From positions 26,370,723-26,434,722 of the forward strand of contig CM039119.1 in the NCBI GenBank assembly GCA_022036555.1: a stretch of 64,000 bases of DNA, read 5' to 3'. Of this stretch, positions 55,174-64,000 are shown piece by piece. The position numbers and the translations under genes are program-made. Each line of letters opens with the position of its first letter. Position 1 is the stretch's first letter. The notes below the pieces were generated by a model. The model did no database searches. It had not been told where the DNA came from and saw nothing but the letters and a program-made list of their open reading frames with translations. This stretch comes from Microstegium vimineum (taxonomy: Eukaryota > Streptophyta > Magnoliopsida > Poales > Poaceae).

Positions 55174-57024
55174 TGAAAGTCCAAGTTTGGTTTTGGTTAA
55201 TTGATGAAACCTATGGACTAACCCTTGTGCTAAGTGTTTGATCTAGCTAGGGTAATCCACCTTGACACATGAAGCTAGAAGGATGACAATGGTGCATTGA
55301 TCAAGTGCTTCATGAACTAAGGAATAGAAGAAAGAGAAAAACAAAAATGGGCTCAAGGCAAAGGTATATCATAGGGCTATTTTTGGTTTAGTGATCAAGA
55401 CACTATAGAGAGTGTGATCACATTTAGGATAGATAGCCGTACTATCAAGAAGGGAAACCTCGTTTCGATTGCGGTTATCATGTGCCACTAGGTTTGCATT
55501 GCATGCATATATAAAATGAACCTAAGTGACATGAAAATAGAATTAAATCCAAGATAATTTAATGTGAATCCTAACACAGAGTACAAGTATATGGATCACA
55601 AGGTGTTAGCACTTGAAGACTTGGAGAAGAAGAAGCAACTCATTTGGACAAAGAGAAGCGGTCCGGACGCAGGGTCCAGACGCAAGGGATGCTTGGTCCG
55701 AACTAACACATATGCGTCCGGTGGCATACCCTAGCCCTCGGCCTCTCTAGACAGGAGGTCCGGACGCTGAAGATGGTCTGGACGCGAGGCTCTGGACGCA
55801 GAGTCCGGAGTTCTGCGCTCTCTGGACTCCTCTGTTGGAATTATCCGAACACTGATTTAAGTCTGAATGGTGGACTCTGGTCAAGAGTACGGAGACTTGG
55901 TGCTCTCTGGACTGTCTCTGAGTTGGGTCCAAACGCAAGAAGAAGTGAGTCCGGACGCTACTGTTTATAGCGACTGGAGATGACGTGGCGGGCGCTGGTG
56001 GAGGCGCCAACGGGTGAATTCAAATGGAGGAGGGTCCGGACGCACACGCGATGGTCCGGATCCCCTATGAACTTGCATCCGGAGTCACATAGAATTCAGT
56101 GGAGAAGGGGGAAAACGGCTAGTTGTTTTGTGAAAGCTATAAATATGTTTTGGTCGGCTCAAGAAGCACTCTCTTGCACCTCTCTTTCATTTAATACACT
56201 TGTGCTTGCTTGAGATAGCCCCCAACTCACTCTCTTCACTCTTGTTGCAAACTTGTAAGAGTTTGAGTGATCCAAGTGCTTTGATCATTGCATTGCATCT
56301 TAGTGGCACTTGGTCATCGTCATCGTCGTGGGATTTCTTGTTATTCTTGGTGTTTGCCAACACCTAGACGTCTTGGCAATTGTGGAGAAGCTTCGGCACG
56401 TGTTGGTGATTGTTCGTGGCCGACTTCAACGATTGTGAGAGGGCTTGTACCCACCTCGACGGAGCGTCAAAGGGTGACTCTAGTGGATTGCTCGTGTCAT
56501 TGAGTTACTCTCATTTGGGTGGATTCTTGTGGCGCCCGGGTAGTGGGTTAGGCTTGATTGCCTATTAGCCACCGAATCACCATTTGAGTAGTCGACACAA
56601 TGGGGACTAGCTTGGTGGCAACCAAGTGAACCTCGGGAGAAAATCTTTGTGTCATCTATTGTCTCCTGGCTACTCTTGGTGTTCATATTGTGATTGGTTC
56701 TTATATTGGTATTCTTCCATCACAAGACATCGGTATAACAATCACCCTCTCCCTAGCTTTTACATTCCTTCATATCTTTTTAGTTAGCTTTGTAGTTAGT
56801 TTCTCTTGATTAGTTGTTCTTGCTAGCTTGAGCTAAGTGCCGTAGGTTTTTGCTATTGTGTGATAGGCACTTAGTTAACTAGAATTGCTTGGATAGGTGG
56901 CTTTGCATCCCTAAGTAGAGCTAGAGCAAAAGCTTCTCTTAAGTGTTATTCTAATCTTTGCTCTAGTGATTTGTATAATTTTTATTAGGCTATTCACCCC
57001 CCTCTAGCCATCTAGGACCTTTCA
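55174..57024 (+). repeat. 5' LTR of the copia element (1851 bp)
   Basis: Perfect TGAAAG/CTTTCA ends. Between 55660 and 56060 it holds many GTCCGGACGC / GGTCCGGA motifs, echoing the array in the first element's LTR. A TATAAATATG box lies at about 56138. The LTR end ...ATCTAGGACCTTTCA directly precedes the primer site. Confidence 0.88.
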
Positions 57025-57027
57025 AGT

Positions 57028-57039
57028 GGTATCGGAGCC
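57028..57039 (+). other. Copia primer-binding site
   Basis: TGGTATCGGAGC, complementary to the 3' end of initiator tRNA-Met with one change from the common TGGTATCAGAGC. It starts three bases after the LTR. Confidence 0.85.
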
Positions 57040-57075
57040 GTGGTCACCGCTATTATCAAGGCTTAACAACCTTCG

Positions 57076-58960
57076 ATGTTAGTGATGGCTCAAGTACAAT
57101 TCAACCATGTTGGAAGCAAACCACCAATGTTTGATGGCACATCATTTGATTATTGGAAGAGGAAGATGAAGATGCATCTAGGCTCAATACATGAGAAGGT
57201 GTGGAGTGTGAACGAACATGACTTTGTCATTCTTGATGAAGCCGCTCCCACACCTAGAGAGCAAGAGAACTGGCAATGCAACACCATGACACTCAATGTG
57301 ATCTACAATGGCATTGAATCCAAGGTGTTTGAGCAAATCAAAGATCTTGAGAAGGCAAGTGAAGTGTGGAAGAGACTTGAGGATACATATGAGGGCACCG
57401 CAATCGTGAAGAATGCCAAGTTGTACATGCTCAAGGACAAGCTATCTCACTTCAAGATGAAGGATGATGAGTCTATCCTGGAGATGTTCCATAGGCTCCA
57501 AGTGATCATCAATGATCTCAAGAGCTTGGGTGAGAAGGTCAAGGATGAGGACTTCTCAAACCGGTTTCTTGGTTGTTTGCCCAGGAAATACAAAACCTTG
57601 AGGCAAATAATTAGGAGAGATGGTTTGGACAAGATCACTCCCAATGAAGTGCTTGGAGAAATCTTGACCGAAGAGCAATACAATGAGGGAAGTGAAGAAG
57701 AAGAGGTCAAGGAAGAAAAGAAGGAAAAGAAGAGCTTAGCATTCAAGGCATCATCATCCAAGAGCAAGGGCAAAGCAAAGAAGCAAGAATCAAGTAATGA
57801 TGAAGAGGCTAGTGGCATTGATGATGAGATGATGGGCCTCTTTGTGCGCAAGTTTGGAAAGTTCATGAAGAAGAAGGGCTATGGTGCTAGAAAGAGAAGA
57901 GAAAACTTCAAGAGCAAGGAATATGTGAGTAAATGTTACAAGTGCAAGAGCACTGATCACATGATTGCGGATTGCCCCAACCATAGTGATGATGATGAGA
58001 AGAAGAAGAGCAAGCATGACAAGAAGGAGAAGAAGCTATCATTCACCAAGAAGAAGAAGGGTGGATCCTATATGGTGACTTGGGATAGTGATGATTCTTC
58101 CGATGATGACTCTAGTGATGATGGGAAGAAGAAGTCCAAGAAGAAGGCATTGGCTAGCATTGCTATCAACAACAAGACATCTATCTTCGACACTCCATCA
58201 TGCTTCATGGCTAAGCCATCTAAGGTACAATCTCATGATGATAGTGATAGTGATGATGATAGTAGTGATGAGGAGGAGGAGTACTCCAAGGAGGAACTAG
58301 TAGACATGATGAAGCAAACTTATGCTTGCTTTGAGACAAAGAGGAAGGAGTGCAAAGAATTGAACAAGAAGCTTAAGGCTCTTGAACAATCATTTGATGA
58401 GCTCAATGGCTCTCATGAGAGGCTAATGGAAGCCCATGAGAAGCTTGATAGGACTCACTATAAGCTTGAAAAGGCTCACTCCTCCCTCCTTGAACATAAC
58501 AAGGATAAGGTTGTTGCATCATGTGATATTGGAGTCACTTGTGATATTCTTGATGAATCATTTTTCACTCCTATCATTATCACACCAACCAAAACACAAT
58601 GTAGCACATCCACATGCACATCCACTAGTGGATCTTAAAGGTTGATGCTACACTAGTGAGAGAAAATGAAAAATTGAAACATGATGTTAATGAACTCACT
58701 CATGCTTTGGGTAAGGCATATGGTGGAATGCCCGCTTGCTAAAGTGCTTGGGTAGCCAAAGATTCTCCCTTTGCAAAGAGGGATTGGGCTATACCCCCAA
58801 GAAGGGCAAGTCGGCCTTTGTGACTCCTAAGCCTAGCTTTGTGAGAAGCAATGGTCGGTATTGCAATAGATGCAAACAAGTGGGGCATGTTGACCAATAT
58901 TGCAAACTTAACATGAGCCAAACCAAGTTTGCTAAATCCACCTCCATGCATTTTGATTAA
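57076..58960 (+). pseudogene. Copia Gag
   Basis: The first frame (57076-58638, 520 codons) holds an N-terminal Gag domain (FDGTSFDYWKRKMKMHLG through ILTEEQYNEG, about residues 20-205), Lys/Glu-rich linkers, a CCHC zinc knuckle CYKCKSTDHMIADC near residue 287, Asp/Ser-rich acidic tracts and a coiled coil with repeated SHERLMEAHEKLD units. It stops early with TAA at 58636-58638. After a frameshift another frame (58736-58960) has a second CCHC box, CNRCKQVGHVDQYC. The product is the structural nucleocapsid/capsid protein; the break separates it from pol. Confidence 0.85.
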
Positions 58961-59155
58961 TGTTATATGCTTACCAAAGGGATAGATGGTGTAATGGCTA
59001 AGTATGTTGGCACACCCATTGTTGGCCCAAAGAAGAAGGCAATTTGGGTGCCAAAATCCTTGGTCACTAACTTTGGAGGACCCAAACAAATGTGGGTACC
59101 TAAGAAGAACTAATTTGTTTTGTAGGTAAATTACAAAGCCGGAGGAAGGCATTGG

Positions 59156-60370
59156 GTGGTTGATAGTGGGTGCACTCAACACATGACCGGGGATTCTAGA
59201 ATGTTCAAATCAATCAACTCCAACACCAATGATGGCATTGATAGTATTACTTTTGGTGATAATGGCAAGGGCAAGGTCAAGGGTCTTGGTAAGATTGCAA
59301 TATCCAATGACTTGAGCATATCCAATGTCTTGCTAGTTGAGAGCTTGAACTTCAATTTGCTATCCATGGCTCAATTGTGTGATCTTGGATTCAAATGCAT
59401 ATTTGGAGTAGATGATGTAGAAATCATTAGTGTAGATGGTTCAAACTTGATCTTCAAAGGCTTTAGATATGAGAACCTCTACCTAGTTGATTTCAATGCT
59501 AGTGAAGCTCAATTGTCAACTTGCTTGCTCACTAAATTAAGTATGGGTTGGTTATGGCATAGAAGGCTTGGTCATGTTGGGATGAAGCAATTGAATAGAT
59601 TAATCAAGCATGACTTAGTAAGAGGCTTGAAAGATGTTGTGTTTGAGAAGGACAAACTTTGTATCTCTTGTCAAGCCGGCAAACAAGTTGGTAACACCCA
59701 TCCAAAGAAGAGCATGATGAGCACTAGTAGAGCATTTGAGTTGTTGCACATGGACTTATTTGGACCAACAACATACACAAGCATTGGAGGCAACAAGTAT
59801 GGATTTGTGATAGTTGATGATCTCATAAGATACACTTGGGTATTCTTTCTCAATGACAAGAGTGATACTTTTGCTACATTCAAGTCATTTATCAAGAGAT
59901 GTCACAATGAGTTTGAAACTACCATCAAGAAAGTGAGAAGTTACAATGGAAGTAAATTCAAGAATACAAGAGTTGAAGAGCTATGTGATGAACTTGGAAT
60001 CAAGCATCAATTTTCGGCCAAATACACTCCACAATCAAATGGTCTTGTTGAGAGGAAGAATAAAACATTGATTGATATGGCAAGATCTATTCTTAGTCAA
60101 TACAATGTGAGTCATACCTTTTGGGCCAAAGCTATCAACACTGCTTGCTACTCTAGCAACCGGTTGTATTGTCATCCATTGATGGATAAGACACCATATG
60201 AGCTATTGAATGGAAGAAAGCACAACATTGCATACTTTAGAGTGTTTGGTTGCAAATGCTATATCTTGAAGAAAGGCACAAGACTTGGAAAGTTTGACAA
60301 GAAATGTGATGAAGGGTTCCTACTTGGTTACTCAACCACAAGCAAAGCCTATAGAGTGGAATTCGGCTAG
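59156..60370 (+). pseudogene. Copia protease and integrase with altered catalytic site
   Basis: Protease active site VDSGCTQHMTG is at the start. The GAG-pre-integrase domain has LWHRRLGHVGMKQL and the CISCQAGK zinc residues. In the integrase core HMDLFGP (first Asp) and NGLVERKN (Glu) are present, but the block that should read R-S-D-N-G reads RSYNGSKFKN, so the second catalytic Asp is Tyr. The frame ends in TAG at 60368-60370 just after LLGYSTTSKAYRV, where two bases appear to be missing relative to the continuing frame. Hence an inactive integrase. Confidence 0.85.
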
Positions 60371-62306
60371 TGGTGTGCTTGAGGAGGTTCATGATGTTGA
60401 ATTTGATGAAACCAATGGCTCTCAAGTTGAAAATGAGAATCTAGAAGATGTGAGTGGACCTCAATTGGCCAATGCTATGAAGAACATGGATATTGGTGAC
60501 ATTAGGCCAAAGCAAGTGATTGACATAGAAGATGACAAAGATCAAGTTCTTAACTCACCCAATGTGCAAGCTAGTGGTTCTCAAGTGAGAGATCAACAAG
60601 TTGCTAGTTCATCTCAACCAAGCTCAAGCAATCAAGTTCCTAGCCTTCAACCAACCAACATTGCAAGAGACCACCCCATTGATCAAATAGTTGGTGATAT
60701 TTCAAGTGGTGTGCAAACAAGATCAAGATTGGCATCCTTTTGTGAACACTATTCATTTGTATCATCCATAGAGCCCACAAAGATTGAAGAGGCCTTACAA
60801 GATGTTGATTGGGTCAATGCAATGCATGAAGAGCTCAACAATTTCACAAGAAATCAAGTTTGGGAGCTAGTTGAAAGACCCAAGAACTACAATTTGATTG
60901 GCACAAGATGGGTATTTAGAAACAAGCAAGATCAAGATGGTATAGTTGTGAGAAGCAAAACAAGATTGGTAGCTCAAGGTTACACACAAGTTAAAGGTCT
61001 TGACTTTGGAGAAACTTATGCACCGGTTGCAAGATTAGAGGCGATAAGAATCCTATTGGCCTATGCATGTGCACACAACGTCAAGCTATACCAAATGGAT
61101 GTGAAGAGTGCTTTCTTGAATGGATATATCAATGAGCTAGTCTATGTTGAGCAACCTCCCGGTTTTGAAGATGACAAGAAGCCCAACCATGTGTACAAGT
61201 TGAGGAAGGCTCTATATGGCTTGAAGCAAGCACCTAGAGCATGGTATGAAAGATTGAGGGACTTCCTTCTATCAAAAGGGTTCATCATGGGGAAGGTTGA
61301 TACTACTCTCTTCACCAAGAAGCTTGGCAAGGATCTATTTGTGCTCAAAATCTATGTGGATGACATCATATTCGGTTCAACCAATCAAGAATTTTCTGAA
61401 GAATTTGGTAAGATGATGGCAAATGAGTTTGAAATGTCAATGATTGGTGAACTTAGCTACTTCCTTGGTCTTCAAATCAAGCAATTGAAGAATGGCACCT
61501 TTCTGAGTCAAGGCAAGTACATCAAGGATATGATGAAGAAGTTTGGCTTAGAAGATTCTAAAGGCATTAGCACTCCAATGGGCACTAGTGGACACTTGGA
61601 TAGTGATGCTAGTGGCAATATGGTGGATCAAAAGTTGTATCGGTCTATGATTGGAAGCCTACTCTATGTGACCGCTTCTAGGCCGGATGTGATGTTTAGT
61701 GTATGCGTGTGTGCAAGATTCCAAGCCTCTCCAAGAGAAAGTCACTTGAAGGCTACAAAGAGGATATTGAGGTATTTGAAGCATACACAAGATGTTGGAT
61801 TGTGGTATCCCAAGGGGTCAAACTTTGAGTTACTTGGATATTCGGACTCCGACTATGCGGGATGCAAGATTGATAGAAAGAGCACATCGGACACATGTCA
61901 AATGCTAGGCATGTCACTTGTATCTTGGTCATCAAAGAAACAAAATAGTGTTGCACTCTCTACCGCCGAAGCCGAATACATAAATGTGGGTAGTTGTTGT
62001 GCTCAATTGCTTTGGATGAAGACAACTTTGAATGACTATGGAATCAAATTCAAGAAAGTTCCATTGCTATGTGACAATGAAAGTGCGGTGAAGCTAACCA
62101 ATAATCCGGTTCAACATTCAAGAACAAAGCACATTGATGTGAGGCACCACTTCATAAGGGATCATCAACTCAAGGGTGATATCAAAATCACAAGTGTTGG
62201 CATCGATGATCAACTTGCCGACATATTTACCAAGCCCTTAGATGAGAAGAGGTTTTGCAAGCTAAGGAATGAATTGAACATTCTTGACTTCTCAAATATG
62301 TGTTGA
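60371..62306 (+). pseudogene. Copia reverse transcriptase and RNase H
   Basis: Open from 60285 in its own frame; the family text starts at about 60355 (WNSASGVLEEVHDVEFDE). RT blocks follow in order: NQVWELVERP, GTRWVFRNK, RLVAQGYTQVKGLDFGETY, YQMDVKSAFLNG, GLKQAPRAWYERL and the catalytic YVDDIIFGS (about 61353). RNase H has YSDSDYAG, STAEAEYI, LLCDNESA and RTKHIDVRHHF. It ends TGA at 62304-62306. RT and RNase H catalytic acids are intact, unlike integrase. There is no start codon of its own, since it was part of the polyprotein before the frameshift. Confidence 0.9.
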
Positions 62307-62336
62307 TGCACCCCCCACAAATGACATGCCTCTCCT

Positions 62337-63515
62337 TCAAGTTGATTGACATGGTTTTAGATTGTGATACATTTTGCTACTACCTGGATGTATAGATAGC
62401 TTAGAGGAATGTGCTTCCTCTAAGATTCGATTCCTCAAATCCTTATCATTAGGCACTATAAGACGATCCTTAAACCATAGGATACCTTTCTCATCGATCC
62501 TGAAACATTGTGAACCTTCTTCCTTCATCTTTCTTTTGATATGGAACACACGCACATCTGTTTTCTTACCTTCTATGATCTGACTCTCGAGCGAGCAACT
62601 GACTGTAAGACTGTACAACACTGACGGATGTAACAAGTTAAACTTATCTTCGAGCAAAGGTTGCACAAGGTGATAGTGCGACTTTCTGCTCAAAGCGTCA
62701 GCTACTACATTAGCTTTCCCTGGGTGGTAATGAACTTCAAGATTGTAATCCTTGATTAGTTCTAACCATCTTCTTTGCCTCATGTTCAACTCTGGCTGAG
62801 TAAAGATATACTTGAGACTCTTGTGATCGATGTATATGTGGCATATGTTACCAAGAAGGTAATGCCTCCATATCTTTAAAGCATGAACCACTGCTGCTAG
62901 TTCTAGATCATGTGTTGGATAGTTAGCTTCATGTTTTCTGAGCTGTCGAGAAGCATAAGTTATCACTTTTCCTTCTTGCATAAGGACACATCCTAGTCCA
63001 GTCCCGGAGGCGTCACAATACACATCAAAGGCTTTTGTTATGTCTGGTTGCGCCAAAACGGGTGCTGAAGTAAGTAGAGTTCTTAGGGTAAGAAAAGCTG
63101 CCTCACATTCTGGAGTCCATTCGAACCTCTTATCTTTCTGTAATAGACTGGTCATAGGTTTAGCTATCTTGGAAAAGTCTGGTATAAACCGACGATAGTA
63201 TCCAGCCAGACCAAGAAAACTACGAACCTCGGTGACGGACATTGGAGCTTTCCAATCCATAACCTCTTGTACTTTACTTGGATCAACTGAAATTCCATTA
63301 GCAGAAAGAATATGTCCAAGGAAAGGTACTTTAGTAAGCCAAAACTCACACTTACTAAACTTAGCATACAACTTATGTTCTCTTAGACGAGCAAGAACCA
63401 CACGTAAGTGTTCTGCGTGTTCTGCTTCATTCTCCGAGTAGATTAAAATGTTGTCGATGAACACAACCACAAATTTATCCAGCTCGGGCATGAACACTGA
63501 GTTCATAAGATACAT
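62337..63515 (-). pseudogene. Chromovirus RT second part, RNase H and start of integrase
   Basis: Continues the RT with VVVFIDNILIYS, where the second Asp of the F/Y-x-D-D box is Asn. Then RT thumb (FLGLAGYYRRFIPDFSKIAKP), RNase H (FDVYCDASGTGLGCVLMQ, YPTHDLELAAVVHAL, VADALSRK) and the first part of the integrase zinc region (AHSSKLSIHPGSSKMYHNLK). The text ends at the junction with the copia element at about 62345, so the last five residues before the stop are foreign. Confidence 0.85.
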
Positions 63516-63518
63516 GAA

Positions 63519-63998
63519 TTAGGCGGGAGCATTAGTTAGCCCAAACGACATAACCAAATACTCGTAAAGCCCATATCTTGTTGCAAAAGCTGTTTTGGGT
63601 ATATCTTGTGGTCTGATCTTGATTTGATGATACCCTGACCTCAAATTGATCTTAGAAAACCCTTTAGCCTTGGATAACTGATCAAACAATATATCGATAC
63701 GAGGTAAAGGATATTTGTTTTTGATCGTTACAACATTAAGTGGTCGATAATCCATGCACATTCGTAAGGATTTATCCTTCTTCTTGACGAACAATGCGGG
63801 ACATCCCCACAGTGATGAACTCGGTCGTATGAGACCTTTATCTTGTAACTCTTGTAACTGTTTCTTTAACTCTGCCAGCTCATTGGGTGGCATTCTGTAC
63901 GGCCTACGGGATATAGGTGCCGTACCAGGTACCAACTTAATAGCAAACTCCACATCTCGATCCGGTGGAAGACCGGGAAGGTCATCTGGAAACACATC
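63519..63998 (-). pseudogene. Chromovirus RT, first part
   Basis: Reads from the protease-RT junction through RT blocks MCMDYRPLNVVTIKNKYPLP, FSKINLRSGYHQIKI and YEYLVMSFGLTNAPA. The block normally K-I-D-L-R-S-G-Y has Asn for the first catalytic Asp. A TAA at 63518-63516 directly after NAPA, where the family has Tyr, ends the frame. The reading continues in the same frame beyond it (FMYLMNSVFMPELDKF). Confidence 0.85.
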
Positions 63999-64000
63999 CG

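Larger units (their letters stand above)
55174..62340 (+). mobile_element. Ty1/copia retrotransposon (SIRE-like), 5' LTR to RNase H; 3' LTR absent
   Basis: 5' LTR (55174-57024) with inverted ends TGAAAG...CTTTCA, primer site TGGTATCGGAGC (57028-57039), gag (57076-58960), protease/integrase (59156-60370) and RT/RNase H (60285-62306). Domain order integrase before RT defines copia. The RNase H ORF is followed by only about 35 bp before the sequence becomes a minus-strand gypsy pol, so the polypurine tract and 3' LTR are missing here or lie beyond the inserted DNA. Confidence 0.88.
62337..64000 (-). mobile_element. Ty3/gypsy chromovirus (Tekay/Del-type) pol fragment
   Basis: A minus-strand RT, RNase H and start of integrase run in from beyond 64000 and break off at about 62345, directly against the copia 3' end. 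The text (GTAPISRRPYRMPPNELAEL, IRPSSSLWGCPALFVKKKD) is that of the Tekay/Del clade. Domain order and orientation are clear; both LTRs are outside the window or lost. Confidence 0.88.

Overview
This is a stretch of plant nuclear DNA, almost certainly from a grass and probably a panicoid such as a maize, sorghum, Miscanthus or sugarcane relative. The grounds are dense nested LTR retrotransposons of grass type, Stowaway MITEs, a tRNA-derived SINE with a T tail, Helitron termini, and one host gene whose exons read as plant CCR4-NOT subunit 10. There are no operons, ribosome binding sites, CRISPR arrays or rRNA genes.

Left part (1-7.2 kb). The window opens inside a non-autonomous Ty1/copia-type element. 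It has no pol, one long broken ORF of 'putative plant transposon protein' type, a purine tract and a 1.69-kb 3' LTR ending at 5466. Decayed LTR-like and MITE-like sequence follows.

Gene (7.2-16.7 kb, minus strand). One recognisable host gene, CNOT10/NOT10, has six coding exons (16150 down to 7205). Its introns carry two Stowaway MITEs, two related hAT-like elements, a SINE with target duplications and several tandem repeats. Two oddities affect the gene itself. Exon 3 is 173 nt long, one base short of an open frame. The end of exon 2 with its splice donor is present as a 46-bp unit repeated three times. Telo-box motifs lie upstream of the start codon.

Helitron (16742-20995, minus strand). 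About 590 bp upstream of the CNOT10 start codon lies a candidate complete Helitron: a TC 5' end after A, a 3' hairpin, and CTAG before T. It carries two clean exons of a kinesin motor domain in the same orientation, plus other exon-like and GC-rich pieces.

Middle (21-40.7 kb). A GC-rich promoter-like locus was split by an 11.85-kb non-autonomous gypsy element (22569-34417, minus strand, TSD CCGGT). One of its LTRs was itself split by a 3.34-kb Tekay-type solo LTR (TSD GTAAT). The locus continues with a 597-bp TRIM (35067-35663) and a second Helitron 3' end at 38982.

Right part (40.7-64 kb). This is a stack of nested retroelements: a minus-strand gypsy LTR and internal end, a second gypsy LTR family, a degenerate Tat-lineage gypsy with gag, protease, RT, RNase H, archaeal-type RNase H and integrase, a second copy of that LTR family inside it, and another 3.4-kb Tekay-type solo LTR inside that. 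A copia element follows (5' LTR, gag, integrase, RT, RNase H; frameshifted), and finally a chromovirus pol fragment on the minus strand that runs off the window.

I see no new multi-gene biochemical system. The most interesting items are the gene-capturing Helitron beside CNOT10, the frame break and triplicated splice donor in CNOT10, the hairpin arrays in copia-type LTRs, and a sequence block shared by three gypsy LTR families.
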